From positions 1 to 36,722 of the forward strand of contig JACWEC010000008.1 of assembly GCA_014653725.1 (NCBI GenBank): a stretch of DNA of 36,722 nucleotides, read 5' to 3'. The position numbers and the translations under genes were made by a program. Below the pieces are notes generated by a model that was not told where the DNA came from, searched no databases, and saw only the letters and a program-made list of their open reading frames with translations. The DNA comes from Pelagibacterales bacterium SAG-MED32 (GTDB lineage Bacteria; Pseudomonadota; Alphaproteobacteria; Pelagibacterales; AG-422-B15). This document shows, piece by piece, positions 1-9,015 of the stretch; the first letter of the stretch is position 1, and each line of letters opens with the position of its first letter.

Positions 1-1
1 T

Positions 2-553
2 ATGGCAAAAGATAAAAAAAAGAATGTTTCTGAAAAAAAAACTGAAGAGAATGTTGAAGAAGTTCAGGTAAAGGAAAATATTGACCATTCAGAACTCGAA
101 CAAAAGTTAAAAGAGGCAGAAAATCAAATTTTACTATCTCTCGCAGATAACGATAATCTAAGAAAAAGATTTGACAGAGAAAAAGAGGATCTCAGTAACT
201 ATGTTATTTCTAGTTTCGCAAAAGAAATCTTGTCTGTATTGGATAATTTAGAGAGAGCATTAAAATCGATAGATCTAGATGAATTAAAAAAATCAGATCA
301 AAATATTTCACAGTTTGTTGAAGGTATTGAATTAACAGAAAAACAAATAATAACGGTTTTTGAAAAGTTCAAAATTGAAAAAATTAATTCTTTAGACCAA
401 AATTTTGATCCAAACTTGCATCAAGCTATGTTCGAAGTAGAAAATCCTGATAAGCAGCCTGGTACCATTACTGAGGTAGTACAAGAGGGATACCGTATAG
501 GGGATAGGCTTTTAAGACCTGCTATGGTAGGCGTCGTCAAGAAAAAAAACTAA
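2..553 (+). CDS. grpE: GrpE, nucleotide exchange factor of DnaK
   Basis: GrpE releases ADP from DnaK so that the chaperone can drop its substrate. The 183-residue protein has the family layout. A charged, disordered N-terminus (about 1-30) is followed by a long helical coiled-coil region (about 30-85, with NDNLRKRF and DNLERAL) and a C-terminal beta domain. The signature segments FDPNLHQAM (135-143) and GYRIGDRLLRPAMV (163-176) are both present. Length is normal for an alphaproteobacterial GrpE. The start ATG lies one base inside the window, so its ribosome-binding site and promoter are not visible and a slightly longer protein cannot be excluded. It is followed 122 bases later by dnaK, which has its own likely promoter. 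Confidence 0.95.
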   Translation: MAKDKKKNVSEKKTEENVEEVQVKENIDHSELEQKLKEAENQILLSLADNDNLRKRFDREKEDLSNYVISSFAKEILSVLDNLERALKSIDLDELKKSDQNISQFVEGIELTEKQIITVFEKFKIEKINSLDQNFDPNLHQAMFEVENPDKQPGTITEVVQEGYRIGDRLLRPAMVGVVKKKN

Positions 554-620
554 TAATATCAATAATATAAATCAATATAATATTAGCGAATTTAGTAAAA
601 ATACTTTCAATTGAGGGGGG

Positions 621-648
621 TTGCACACAAAAATCAACTACCTATATA
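621..648 (+). promoter_or_regulatory. Predicted dnaK promoter (sigma70 or heat-shock type)
   Basis: The 122-base gap between grpE and dnaK contains TTGCAC at 621-626 and TATATA at 643-648, separated by 16 bases, which fits a sigma70-type promoter. The same place can be read as a weak heat-shock promoter: GTTGCAC (620-626), 13 bases, ACCTATAT (640-647), against CTTGAAA and CCCCATNT. I cannot decide between them from sequence. A purine-rich AAAGAGA (664-670) sits 5 bases before the dnaK ATG. No CIRCE inverted repeat is present in this gap. Confidence 0.4.
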
Positions 649-675
649 TAAGTTAAATCAAACAAAGAGAATTTA

Positions 676-2604
676 ATGGGAAAAGTAATTGGTATAGATC
701 TAGGAACAACTAATAGTTGTATCTCAATAATGGATGGTAAAGATCCAAAGGTAATAGAAAATGCGGAGGGTTCACGTACTACACCTTCCATTATAAGCTT
801 TGGTGCTGAAAGTGAAAAACTAGTTGGTCAACCAGCTAAAAGACAAGGCGTTACAAATCCAGAAAATACCTTTTTTGCTATTAAAAGACTCATGGGTCGT
901 TCTTTTGAAGATCCAATGGTTCAAAAAGACTCAGACATGGTGCCATTTAAAATTATAAAATCAGAAAATGGTGATGCATGGGTAGAATCTGGAAATGAAA
1001 AGTATTCTCCATCACAAATTTCTGCGTTTGTATTACAAAAACTAAAAGAAGATGCAGAAAGATATTTAGGAGAGTCTGTTGAGAGAGCAGTGATTACCGT
1101 ACCAGCTTATTTTAATGATGCGCAAAGACAAGCCACCAAAGACGCAGGTAAAATAGCTGGACTAGAAGTTGAAAGAATTGTTAATGAGCCCACGGCTGCT
1201 GCACTAGCATATGGTTTAGACAAAAAAGATGGCAAAACAATTGCTGTTTATGATTTGGGTGGAGGTACTTTTGATATTTCAATATTAGAGATTGGTGATG
1301 GCGTATTTGAAGTTAAATCAACTAATGGTGATACATTCCTTGGTGGAGAAGATTTTGACTCAAGACTTCTCAGTTATTTAGCTGATGAATTTAAGAAAGA
1401 AAATAATATTGATCTGACAAAAGATAAATTAGCCTTACAGAGACTCAAAGAGTCAGCAGAGAAGGCTAAAATAGAATTATCATCTACTTCTCAAACAGAA
1501 ATCAATCTTCCGTTTATTACGGCAGATCAATCTGGCCCAAAGCACTTAAATATTAAAGTTACAAGAGCTAAACTTGAAACATTAGTTGATGATTTAATCG
1601 AAAAAACAATCAAACCATGTGATGCCGCGTTAAAGGATGCAGGTTTAAGTGCGGGTGAAATTGACGAAGTTGTTCTTGTTGGTGGTATGACAAGAATGCC
1701 CAAAGTAATTGAAACCGTTAAAAACTTCTTTGGCAAGGAACCTAACAAAGGAGTTAATCCTGACGAAGTGGTAGCTCAAGGTGCAGCTATTCAAGCAGGA
1801 ATACTTCAAGGTGATGTTAAAGATGTTTTATTGCTAGATGTTACCCCTCTCTCACTTGGCATTGAAACTTTAGGTGGAGTATTCACAAAACTTATCGATA
1901 AGAATACGACAATACCTACAAAGAAAAGTCAGGTTTTCTCTACCGCAGATGATAATCAAACAGCAGTTACAATACGTGTATGCCAAGGCGAAAGAGAGAT
2001 GGCATCAGATAATAAACTTCTAGGCAATTTTGATCTCGTTGGAATTCCGCCAGCACCAAGAGGAGTGCCTCAGGTTGAAGTGACTTTTGATATTGATGCT
2101 AATGGTATTGTAAATGTATCCGCCAAGGATAAAGGAACTGGAAAAGAACAACAGATTAAAATTCAAGCATCTGGTGGCCTAAGCGAAGAAGAAATAGAAA
2201 AGATGGTAAAAGAAGCTGAGGCAAATGCAGAGTCTGATAAGAAGAAAAGAGAAACCGTCGATGTTAAAAATCAAGCTGATACGATGGTACACTCAGCAGA
2301 AAAAAATCTTAAAGAATTTGGTGACAAGGTTTCAGATCAAGAAAAAAGTGCAATCGAGAATGATGTTAAGACTTTGAAAGAAGCAATTTCTTCTGATGAC
2401 ATAGAAAAAATTAAAACTGGATTGGAAGCATTAACTCAATCTTCTATGAAACTAGGTGAAGCTATGTATAAAGCTCAACAGCCAGATGCTCCTTCACCAG
2501 AAGGTGGACCAGCAGGCGGTGAACCTAATGATGCAAAAGAAAACAATGAAAAAGTTGTTGATGCAGAATTTGAAGAAGTTAAAGAAGACAATAAAGAATC
2601 GTAA
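676..2604 (+). CDS. dnaK: DnaK, Hsp70 chaperone
   Basis: Cytoplasmic ATP-driven chaperone working with DnaJ and GrpE. The 642-residue length is normal. The actin-like ATPase domain shows [11 protein letters not shown] (5-15), [11 protein letters not shown] (170-180), DLGGGTFD (193-200) and [10 protein letters not shown] (333-342). The interdomain linker [13 protein letters not shown] (383-395) leads into the substrate-binding domain and a helical lid. The tail is rich in Gly, Pro and acidic residues and ends with the DAEFEEV-type motif usual for bacterial DnaK. The start is preceded by AAAGAGA. dnaJ follows after 12 bases, so the two are probably co-transcribed. No key residue is missing. Confidence 0.98.
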   Translation: MGKVIGIDLGTTNSCISIMDGKDPKVIENAEGSRTTPSIISFGAESEKLVGQPAKRQGVTNPENTFFAIKRLMGRSFEDPMVQKDSDMVPFKIIKSENGDAWVESGNEKYSPSQISAFVLQKLKEDAERYLGESVERAVITVPAYFNDAQRQATKDAGKIAGLEVERIVNEPTAAALAYGLDKKDGKTIAVYDLGGGTFDISILEIGDGVFEVKSTNGDTFLGGEDFDSRLLSYLADEFKKENNIDLTKDKLALQRLKESAEKAKIELSSTSQTEINLPFITADQSGPKHLNIKVTRAKLETLVDDLIEKTIKPCDAALKDAGLSAGEIDEVVLVGGMTRMPKVIETVKNFFGKEPNKGVNPDEVVAQGAAIQAGILQGDVKDVLLLDVTPLSLGIETLGGVFTKLIDKNTTIPTKKSQVFSTADDNQTAVTIRVCQGEREMASDNKLLGNFDLVGIPPAPRGVPQVEVTFDIDANGIVNVSAKDKGTGKEQQIKIQASGGLSEEEIEKMVKEAEANAESDKKKRETVDVKNQADTMVHSAEKNLKEFGDKVSDQEKSAIENDVKTLKEAISSDDIEKIKTGLEALTQSSMKLGEAMYKAQQPDAPSPEGGPAGGEPNDAKENNEKVVDAEFEEVKEDNKES

Positions 2605-2616
2605 GCGGGTAAGCTT

Positions 2617-3756
2617 ATGTCAAAAAGAGACTATTATGAAGTTCTTGGTGTATCCAAGTCTGCTGACGATTCTGAGATAAAAAAATCCTATAGAAAACTT
2701 GCAATGAAATATCATCCTGATCGAAATCAGGGAGATGCAGAAGCTGAAGTAAAATTCAAAGAAGCTAGTGAGGCATACGCGGTTCTTCAAGATAAAGAAA
2801 AAAGGTCTGCTTATGATCAGTTTGGTCATGCAGCTGTCGACGGAAGCTCTGGACAAGGTGGTGGTGGATTTGATTTTTCTTCATCGGCTTTTCAGGATAT
2901 TTTTGAGGATTTTTTTGGCGGTGACTCATCTTTTTTTGGAGGGGGCAGAAACAGAAGGAGGAAGTCAAACAATCGGGGCTCTGATTTAAGATATGATATT
3001 ACAGTTTCACTTGAAGAAGCCTATAATGGAAAAAAATTCAAAGTAAAAATACCTACACAGGTTCAATGTGAGGTATGTTCTGGCTCAGGAGCATCTAAAG
3101 GAAGTCAACCCATCACGTGTCAATCATGTGGAGGAAGAGGACAAATTAGATCACAACAAGGTTTCTTTTCGATTCAACAAACTTGTCCTACCTGTCAGGG
3201 AACGGGTTCAACAATATCTGATCCTTGTAATCCATGTCGTGGTTCCGGCCGAACTCAAAAAACAAAAAGTCTAATGGTTAAAATACCAAAAGGAGTTGAT
3301 GATGGATCAAGAATAAGACTAAGCGGCGAGGGTGAAGCTGGCACAAATGGTGGTCAACAAGGCGATTTGTATATTTTTGTTAACGTCAACGAACATAGTA
3401 TATTTGCCAGAGAAGATGAAAATCTTTTTGCCGAGGTACCTATTTCAATGATTGATGCTGCGGTTGGCGGATCTATTGATGTGCCTATTATAGATGGTGG
3501 TAAAGCAAGATTAAAAATACCTCAGGGAACTCAAACAGGAGATCAATTTAGACTTAAATCGAAAGGAATGCCTAACGTAAGAAGCGGATATCTTGGCGAT
3601 TTATATATACAAACCAAAGTCGAAACACCTGTGAATTTAAACAAAAAACAAATTGAGATTCTAAAGTCCTTTCAAGAAGTCAGTAATAATGAAGAAAATC
3701 CTCTTAGCTCAGCTTTTTTTAAAAAAGCCAGAGATTTCTGGAAAACAAAAAATTAA
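2617..3756 (+). CDS. dnaJ: DnaJ, Hsp40 co-chaperone
   Basis: DnaJ delivers unfolded substrates to DnaK and stimulates its ATPase. The 379-residue protein is a full type I DnaJ. It has a J domain with the HPD motif at 33-35 and a Gly/Phe-rich linker at about 78-112. A zinc-binding region follows with four CxxCxGxG repeats, whose cysteines are C151/C154, C168/C171, C190/C193 and C204/C207, then C-terminal beta-sandwich substrate domains. All zinc ligands are intact. The ATG is 12 bases after dnaK and is preceded by GGGTAAG, a plausible ribosome-binding site. Confidence 0.97.
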   Translation: MSKRDYYEVLGVSKSADDSEIKKSYRKLAMKYHPDRNQGDAEAEVKFKEASEAYAVLQDKEKRSAYDQFGHAAVDGSSGQGGGGFDFSSSAFQDIFEDFFGGDSSFFGGGRNRRRKSNNRGSDLRYDITVSLEEAYNGKKFKVKIPTQVQCEVCSGSGASKGSQPITCQSCGGRGQIRSQQGFFSIQQTCPTCQGTGSTISDPCNPCRGSGRTQKTKSLMVKIPKGVDDGSRIRLSGEGEAGTNGGQQGDLYIFVNVNEHSIFAREDENLFAEVPISMIDAAVGGSIDVPIIDGGKARLKIPQGTQTGDQFRLKSKGMPNVRSGYLGDLYIQTKVETPVNLNKKQIEILKSFQEVSNNEENPLSSAFFKKARDFWKTKN

Positions 3757-3796
3757 ATACCATTACTTTTTTCTTTATTTGAATTATCTTTAAAAA

Positions 3797-4603
3797 ATGA
3801 AAAAAATTAAAGTGATTGTAACGGGTGCTTCAGGTCGTATGGGCACGCAAATAGCAAAAAGAATTGTTCAAGATAAATCTTTTACATTGTTTGGAGCAAC
3901 CGAGAGTGTTGGTCATCCTTCAATAGGAAAAGATATAGGTCAAATTTTAAAAACAAAAAAAACTGGTATTTTAATTACAGATAACATTATTGAACTATTT
4001 GCAAAAGCTGATGCAGTTATTGATTTTACAGTTCCAAAAGCAACATTAGAGCATGCAAAATATTCTGCACAAGCAAGAATTGTTCACGTAATTGGAACAA
4101 CTGGTTTCAGCAAAAGCCAGTTACGTAAAATAGATTTTGCTGCGCAGCACGCTACAATTATTAAATCTGGCAATATGAGTTTGGGAATAAATTTATTAGA
4201 GAGTATTGTAAAAATTGCTTCCTCAAAATTAGATAGCTCTTTTGATATAAAAATAAATGAAACTCATCATAAACATAAAATTGATGCACCATCAGGAACA
4301 GCAATAATGCTTGGCAAAGCTGCTGCTAGTGGGAAAAGTAAAAAATTGGAAAATATAATGAAGATTAATCGCACTAATACAATTGGTAAAAATATAAAAA
4401 ATAAAATTGTAATGTCGTCCTTTAGAAAAGGTGAAACCATTGGAGACCATGAGGTAATATTCTCATCAAATGATGAAACGATTAGAATTCAGCATATAGC
4501 TGAAAATAGGGGCATTTTTGCCAATGGAGCTCTTCAAGCTGTAAAATGGGGAATGGATAAAGGACCAGGCCTTTTTTCGATGACCGACGTTTTGAATATT
4601 TAG
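3797..4603 (+). CDS. dapB: 4-hydroxy-tetrahydrodipicolinate reductase
   Basis: DapB catalyses the NAD(P)H-dependent reduction in the lysine/diaminopimelate pathway, which supplies peptidoglycan and lysine. The N-terminal Rossmann motif GASGRMG is at 10-16 and GTTG at 100-103. The family signature ETHHKHKIDAPSGTA spans 155-169 and contains the catalytic His pair and Lys. Length (268 residues) is normal. dapB next to dnaJ is a frequent alphaproteobacterial arrangement. The 40-base gap before it is T/A-rich. TATCTT at 3785-3790 lies only 6 bases before the ATG and no Shine-Dalgarno is visible, so an own near-leaderless transcript is possible but unproven. Confidence 0.96.
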   Translation: MKKIKVIVTGASGRMGTQIAKRIVQDKSFTLFGATESVGHPSIGKDIGQILKTKKTGILITDNIIELFAKADAVIDFTVPKATLEHAKYSAQARIVHVIGTTGFSKSQLRKIDFAAQHATIIKSGNMSLGINLLESIVKIASSKLDSSFDIKINETHHKHKIDAPSGTAIMLGKAAASGKSKKLENIMKINRTNTIGKNIKNKIVMSSFRKGETIGDHEVIFSSNDETIRIQHIAENRGIFANGALQAVKWGMDKGPGLFSMTDVLNI

Positions 4604-4621
4604 AACAGTAATAAATAGCTT

Positions 4622-5275
4622 ATGCAAAGAGCTGAACGTGCAACAAAAATAATGAGTATATTAAATAAAATATATCCTAAAACTCCTATACCTCTAAATC
4701 ACAAGAACAAATTTGAACTTTTAATTTCTGTTCTTTTGAGTGCACAATGTACTGATAAAAGAGTGAATGAAATTACACCAATACTTTTTAAAGAAGCAAA
4801 TAATGCAAAAAAAATGCAAACGTTATCTAAAAATAAAATATACAAGATTATAAGACCGTGTGGCCTTGCTCCCCAAAAGTCTAGCGCTATCCATAGATTA
4901 TCTAAAATATTAGTTAATAATTTTAATGGGAGGGTACCAGAAAGTTTTGACGAACTTGAAAAGCTTCCTGGTGTTGGCCATAAAACAGCCAGTGTAGTAA
5001 TGTCACAAGGTTTTGGTCATCCAGCTTTTCCTGTTGACACACATATTCATCGATTAGCACAAAGATGGGGACTTACTAATGGAAAAAATGTAACTCAAAC
5101 AGAAAAAGATTTAAAAAAAATCTTTCCAATGCATAGTTGGAATAAACTTCATTTACAAATTATTTTTTATGGAAGGGAGTATTGTGAAGCAAGAAAATGT
5201 TTTGGCTTAGAGTGTAAGATTTGCAAGACCTGTTTTCCTGATAGAAAAAAGCCAGTACAAACAAAAAAACCTTAA
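4622..5275 (+). CDS. nth: Endonuclease III (DNA glycosylase/AP lyase)
   Basis: Base-excision repair enzyme that removes oxidised pyrimidines and nicks at the abasic site. The helix-hairpin-helix LPGVGHKTASVV contains the catalytic Lys (K121), and the catalytic Asp is D139 in PVDTHIHRLAQRWGL. The N-terminal SVLLSAQCTD signature is present (36-45). The C-terminal iron-sulfur region is unusual. The cysteines are C188, C193, C198, C201 and C204, whereas E. coli Nth uses a C-x6-C-x2-C-x5-C pattern, so the exact cluster ligands are uncertain here. Length (217) is normal. The gene lies 18 bases after dapB. Function as an Nth-family glycosylase is secure; cluster geometry is not. Confidence 0.92.
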   Translation: MQRAERATKIMSILNKIYPKTPIPLNHKNKFELLISVLLSAQCTDKRVNEITPILFKEANNAKKMQTLSKNKIYKIIRPCGLAPQKSSAIHRLSKILVNNFNGRVPESFDELEKLPGVGHKTASVVMSQGFGHPAFPVDTHIHRLAQRWGLTNGKNVTQTEKDLKKIFPMHSWNKLHLQIIFYGREYCEARKCFGLECKICKTCFPDRKKPVQTKKP

Positions 5276-5334
5276 TAGATATTTTTGCAATAGGGAGTTG
5301 ATAGTTTGACGGTAACTGCTAGAGTTCTTTCGTT

Positions 5335-6063
5335 ATGACAAATAAAGTAGCATTGATAATTGGCGCTGGTGATAGTCTAGGTTCGTCAATAGCTAGAGTT
5401 TTTGCAAAAGATGGGTTTACTGTTGTGGTTGCAAGAAGAAATGGTGATAAGTTATCTGAGTTAGCTGCAAAAATTAAAAAAAATGGTGGTGAATGTTTCT
5501 TTTATTCACTTGATGCAAGAAAAGAGGATGATGTCATTAGTTTAATTAATAAAATTGAAAACGAAATCGGAGAGATCTTGGTTGCAGTATACAACATAGG
5601 GGCAAATATCAGGTACGGCATATTAGAAACAACATCAAGAAAGTATTATAAAGTTTGGGAAATGGCTGCATTCGGTGCATTTCTTATGGGGAGAGAAGTT
5701 GCAAAAAAAATGGTTCCTAGAAAAAAAGGGACTATAATTTTTACTGGTGCATCGGCAAGCGTCAGGGGTAAAGAGGGTTTTGCCGCTTTTTCAGGAGCAA
5801 AGCATGCAAAGCGGGCTTTATCACAGAGTATGGCAAGAGAGTTAGGGCCTAAAGGAATTCATGTTGCGCATGTTGTTATTGATGGGGCAATTGATACCCC
5901 ATGGGTCAATGAATTGTTTCCTGATTATGTGAAAGAAAAGAAAAAAGTTGATGGACTAATGAATCCGGATGATATTGCACAGAACTACTTAATGATACAT
6001 AATCAACCAAAAAACGCGTGGACTTATGAAATAGATCTGCGACCTTGGGTGGAGACATGGTAG
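5335..6063 (+). CDS. SDR-family oxidoreductase with Phe in place of catalytic Tyr
   Basis: A short-chain dehydrogenase/reductase fold of 242 residues. The cofactor loop is GAGDSLG (10-16, a variant of TGxxxGxG) and YNIGAN (86-91) stands where NNAG is expected. A Ser is at 140 (FTGAS). The usual YxxxK is FSGAK: F152 replaces the Tyr (codon ttt at 5788-5790) and K156 is kept. The following stretch (MARELGPKGIHVAHVVIDGA, 166-185) is typical of one SDR subgroup, so this may be an old family trait and not a mutation. The substrate is unknown. The downstream kinase gene overlaps its end by 7 bases, suggesting translational coupling. The 59-base upstream gap has no convincing promoter. Confidence 0.85.
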   Translation: MTNKVALIIGAGDSLGSSIARVFAKDGFTVVVARRNGDKLSELAAKIKKNGGECFFYSLDARKEDDVISLINKIENEIGEILVAVYNIGANIRYGILETTSRKYYKVWEMAAFGAFLMGREVAKKMVPRKKGTIIFTGASASVRGKEGFAAFSGAKHAKRALSQSMARELGPKGIHVAHVVIDGAIDTPWVNELFPDYVKEKKKVDGLMNPDDIAQNYLMIHNQPKNAWTYEIDLRPWVETW

Positions 6064-7010
6064 ATAATAAATATGACATCGTAGGTATTGGTAATTCTAT
6101 TGTTGACGTAATTACAGACGTAGAAGATCAATTTTTGAATGAGCACGAATTGAGAAAAGGCCTCATGTCTTTAGTGGACTTAGATGGTATTAAAAATATC
6201 TCAGAGAAAATTGATATTAAAAAAACTGTGTCTGGTGGATCAGTTGCAAACTCAATAGTTGCTCTAGCTCAAAATAATATGAAAACAGCTTTTATTGGAA
6301 AAGTTGGAATAGATGAAGTAGGGAACGCGTTTGTTGACGGATTAAATAAAGAAAATGTATTTTTCGCGAATGTCCCTCAGTCTGATGAGAGTGAAACAGG
6401 TCGATGTTTAGTTATGGTAACCCCTGATGCTCAAAGGACAATGAGCACCTATTTAGGAATTTCCCAAAAACTAAATTCTGGTGATGTTAATGAAGATGTT
6501 ATTTCACAGTCAAAAATCACTTATCTAGAGGGATATCTTTGGGACCTAGATGATGCCCAGGTTGCAATCAAAAAAGCAACAAAGGTAGCTAAGGAAAATA
6601 ATAAAATTGTAGCATTCAGTGTATCTGACGTATTTTGCATTGAACGTTTTAAAGATAGCTTTTTGAGTTTAATTAATGAAGAAGCTGATATTATTTTTGC
6701 AAACGAAGAGGAAATTAAATCTCTATTAGGAACATCAGACTTGGATGAAAGCATAAACATTATCAAAGATAAAAATAAGATATTCGCAATAACACTTGGT
6801 GAAAATGGAGCAATGATTATAAATAATGAAGAAATAATTAAAATTGAACCCCAAAAAATAGATAATCTTGTTGATACAACAGGAGCTGGCGATCTATTTG
6901 CAGCCGGATTTTTGTTAAAATATATTCAGGGACAGCCCCTTGAAGAATGTGGTAAAGAAGGAGTTAAATTTGCTTCTAAGGTAATACAAGTCTACGGGGC
7001 TAGATTATAA
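6057..7010 (+). CDS. PfkB-family sugar/adenosine kinase
   Basis: A ribokinase-like kinase of about 317 residues that phosphorylates a sugar or nucleoside hydroxyl. It has an N-terminal IVGIGNSIVDV segment, the glycine-rich GGSVANSIVALAQ, and the C-terminal signature DTTGAGDLFAAG (273-284) with D279 as catalytic base. It resembles the adenosine-kinase-like group of alphaproteobacteria, but the substrate cannot be fixed from sequence. I start it at the ATG at 6057, which overlaps the SDR stop codon by 7 bases. A TTG at 6045 in the same frame would add 4 residues. GGGTGG (6047-6052) may serve as its ribosome-binding site. It converges on the next gene with only 3 bases between them. Confidence 0.88.
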   Translation: MVDNKYDIVGIGNSIVDVITDVEDQFLNEHELRKGLMSLVDLDGIKNISEKIDIKKTVSGGSVANSIVALAQNNMKTAFIGKVGIDEVGNAFVDGLNKENVFFANVPQSDESETGRCLVMVTPDAQRTMSTYLGISQKLNSGDVNEDVISQSKITYLEGYLWDLDDAQVAIKKATKVAKENNKIVAFSVSDVFCIERFKDSFLSLINEEADIIFANEEEIKSLLGTSDLDESINIIKDKNKIFAITLGENGAMIINNEEIIKIEPQKIDNLVDTTGAGDLFAAGFLLKYIQGQPLEECGKEGVKFASKVIQVYGARL

Positions 7011-7013
7011 AAT

Positions 7014-7994
7014 TTAACTATCTAGAATTTTATCAATTTCATTAATAACTGCATCTGAAGTTATTAAATCTATATCATCTCCGCCAAAACTCTGCGACGC
7101 AATAAAATTAATGTTTGTGAATTGATCATTTAAAAATTTGACTGCACTTGTTGGACCACAGATTTTTAACAATGGACACATATTAGTTGAGAGCATTTGA
7201 CCAGTTCCGCTGTCATTAGTTATAGCAATATCTAAATAATTTGTTGATGCCATCACCACTTCAATTCCTGGGTAATTTTCAACTTCTTCTTCAGGAAAAA
7301 GTGGATTATCTATTACATCAATTATTTCTTTACGAAGATTTTGTTCCTCTGGTCCAAGAAAAAAAACAATATTGAAATTTTTTCTTTCATAAAATTTAGC
7401 TACTTCTAAATATTTATCAAATGACCAAATCCTTGTTGGTGTATTTGAACCAGGCGCAATACCAATATACTTTTTACTGGGATCAAACAACTTATTTAAG
7501 GCCTCTGTTATTGCTTGAGGAATATCTATTTCAAATTCTTTTTCATCTTCATAATTTGAAACTAGGTCAAGCATTTCAATAATACTTTTTATATAAAATT
7601 TTCTTTCTTTACTAAAAGCTTTAGGTTTTAAGTTAGAAAAAAACCAATTAGCCGTAGATGAAATAAAAATTTTTGTTTTTAGCCTCTTTAAGGCAACGGT
7701 TCTGGGCACAGCTTTTTGCGTATCAATGATAATATCAAATTCTTCGTTATTTAAATTATAAACATTTGAGATTTTATTCCAAAAGAAAGGGTTTAGTTTT
7801 GCTTTTTCCCATATTTTATCGATATAGTTTGAGGTAAACTTTTTTAGTCTTTGATTATACTCCGTATAGATTGTGTCAGTCATCCAATGAATTTCATAAT
7901 TTGGAAATCTATCTTTTAATTGATAAACAATTGGCAATTTTAGAATGCCATCTCCAATTTGCTCCCCATTGCTGAAGATTAAAACTTTTTTCAT
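7014..7994 (-). CDS. Glycosyltransferase family 9 (heptosyltransferase-like)
   Basis: A GT9/GT-B glycosyltransferase of 326 residues, related to ADP-heptose:LPS heptosyltransferases. The N-terminal IFSNGEQIGDGILKLPIV matches the family's start. The C-terminal nucleotide-sugar half has IGIAPGSNTPTRIWSFDKY and then TNDSGTGQMLS (259-269) and CGPTSA (279-284). The usual motif is NDSG..H; here Gln266 replaces the His. A role in lipopolysaccharide or another surface glycan is likely, but donor and acceptor are unknown. It is the last gene of the minus-strand his operon, 4 bases after the reductase gene. It may be a passenger with no role in histidine synthesis. Confidence 0.8.
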   Translation of the reverse strand: MKKVLIFSNGEQIGDGILKLPIVYQLKDRFPNYEIHWMTDTIYTEYNQRLKKFTSNYIDKIWEKAKLNPFFWNKISNVYNLNNEEFDIIIDTQKAVPRTVALKRLKTKIFISSTANWFFSNLKPKAFSKERKFYIKSIIEMLDLVSNYEDEKEFEIDIPQAITEALNKLFDPSKKYIGIAPGSNTPTRIWSFDKYLEVAKFYERKNFNIVFFLGPEEQNLRKEIIDVIDNPLFPEEEVENYPGIEVVMASTNYLDIAITNDSGTGQMLSTNMCPLLKICGPTSAVKFLNDQFTNINFIASQSFGGDDIDLITSDAVINEIDKILDS

Positions 7995-7998
7995 TGGT

Positions 7999-9015
7999 TT
8001 AATTTTGAGTCGTATCTTCTGAAACTTTTATTATTAATTTCCCCTCATTTTCTCCTGAAAATAACTTTTTAATAGAGTTTTCAGCATTCTCTAAACCAGG
8101 AACTATATGGTTTTTATATTTAATTTTTCCCTCTTTGATCCAAGTTGTAAGGTCTTGGTAAGCCTCTATGTATCTTTTAAAATAGTCAAAAACAATGAAA
8201 CCTTTGAGCATTATTCTTTTGATTAATAGGTTTCCCCATGCTGGTCCAGGCACTAATGATTCAGCGTTATAGCCAGATATTAAGCCGCATAAACTTATTC
8301 TTCCATTTATATTCATTCTTGTAAGGACAGCATCCGTAATGGTTCCTCCAACGTTTTCAAAATATATATCAACTCCATCAGAACAAAGATCTTTAAGTCT
8401 TTTTCTAATATTTTCTGTTTTGTAATTTATTGCTCCATCTATGCCAAGATCATTTACTAACCACTGACACTTCTCATCAGAACCAGTGATACCGATAACT
8501 TTGCATCCTTTTATTTTACCAATTTGGCAAACTATAGAACCTACTGCACCCGCTGCAGCTGAAACAACTAATGTTTCACCTGGTTGAGGCTTTGTAATAT
8601 CTAGTAAACCAAAATAAGCTGTCATCCCTGTCATTCCCAAAATACTCATGTAACTATCTAATGGAAAACCGGTACCTTGTGGTATTTGTCTAACACCTTT
8701 ACCATTGGTGATAAAATATTCTTGCCATCCACCCATACAATTAACAATCTCACCTTCTTTAAATTTCTGGTTTTTTGATTTCTCAACTACGCCTATTGTT
8801 CCGCCTCTCATAATATCTCCAGTTTGCATTGCATCAACATAAGAGGCACGCCCACTCATCCATCCTCTGTTAGCGGGATCAAGCGATAAATAAATATTCC
8901 TTATCAAAACGTCATTTTCATTTAATTCTGGAACAGAAGTTTCTTCCATAACTAAATCACCCTCTTTGATATCTCCTACAGGGAAATTTTTTAGTATCCA
9001 TTGTTTATTAATCAT
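7999..9015 (-). CDS. Zinc-free MDR-family NADP-dependent oxidoreductase
   Basis: A 338-residue medium-chain reductase of the prostaglandin reductase/CurA type, which reduces activated double bonds in enones using NADPH. It has IYLSLDPANRGWM near the N-terminus, the Rossmann loop AAAGAVGS (153-160) and the downstream ENVGG segment. No structural zinc cysteines are seen. I chose the ATG at 9015 because it forms an ATGA overlap with the upstream thioesterase stop and has GGGAG about 8 bases upstream. A longer in-frame reading exists but would overlap the upstream gene by 61 bases. The physiological substrate is not known; detoxification of reactive aldehydes or enones is the usual proposal. Confidence 0.85.
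   Translation of the reverse strand: MINKQWILKNFPVGDIKEGDLVMEETSVPELNENDVLIRNIYLSLDPANRGWMSGRASYVDAMQTGDIMRGGTIGVVEKSKNQKFKEGEIVNCMGGWQEYFITNGKGVRQIPQGTGFPLDSYMSILGMTGMTAYFGLLDITKPQPGETLVVSAAAGAVGSIVCQIGKIKGCKVIGITGSDEKCQWLVNDLGIDGAINYKTENIRKRLKDLCSDGVDIYFENVGGTITDAVLTRMNINGRISLCGLISGYNAESLVPGPAWGNLLIKRIMLKGFIVFDYFKRYIEAYQDLTTWIKEGKIKYKNHIVPGLENAENSIKKLFSGENEGKLIIKVSEDTTQN

Noticed and set aside
554-675. CIRCE element (HrcA operator) in front of dnaK
   Set aside because: No TTAGCACTC-N9-GAGTGCTAA-like inverted repeat is present; only an unrelated ATTAGCG occurs.
1527-1748. Minus-strand open frame within dnaK, and similar ones opposite dnaJ, hslV, hslU, mnmE, parB and others
   Set aside because: They lie wholly within well-supported genes on the other strand or frame, have no recognisable domains and reflect the coding bias of the real gene.
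7000-7025. Inverted repeat CTAGAT ... ATCTAG spanning both convergent stop codons of the PfkB kinase and GT9 genes, possible bidirectional terminator
   Set aside because: Arms are only 6 bp, AT-rich, with a 14-base loop and no clear T-run, so a stable hairpin is doubtful.
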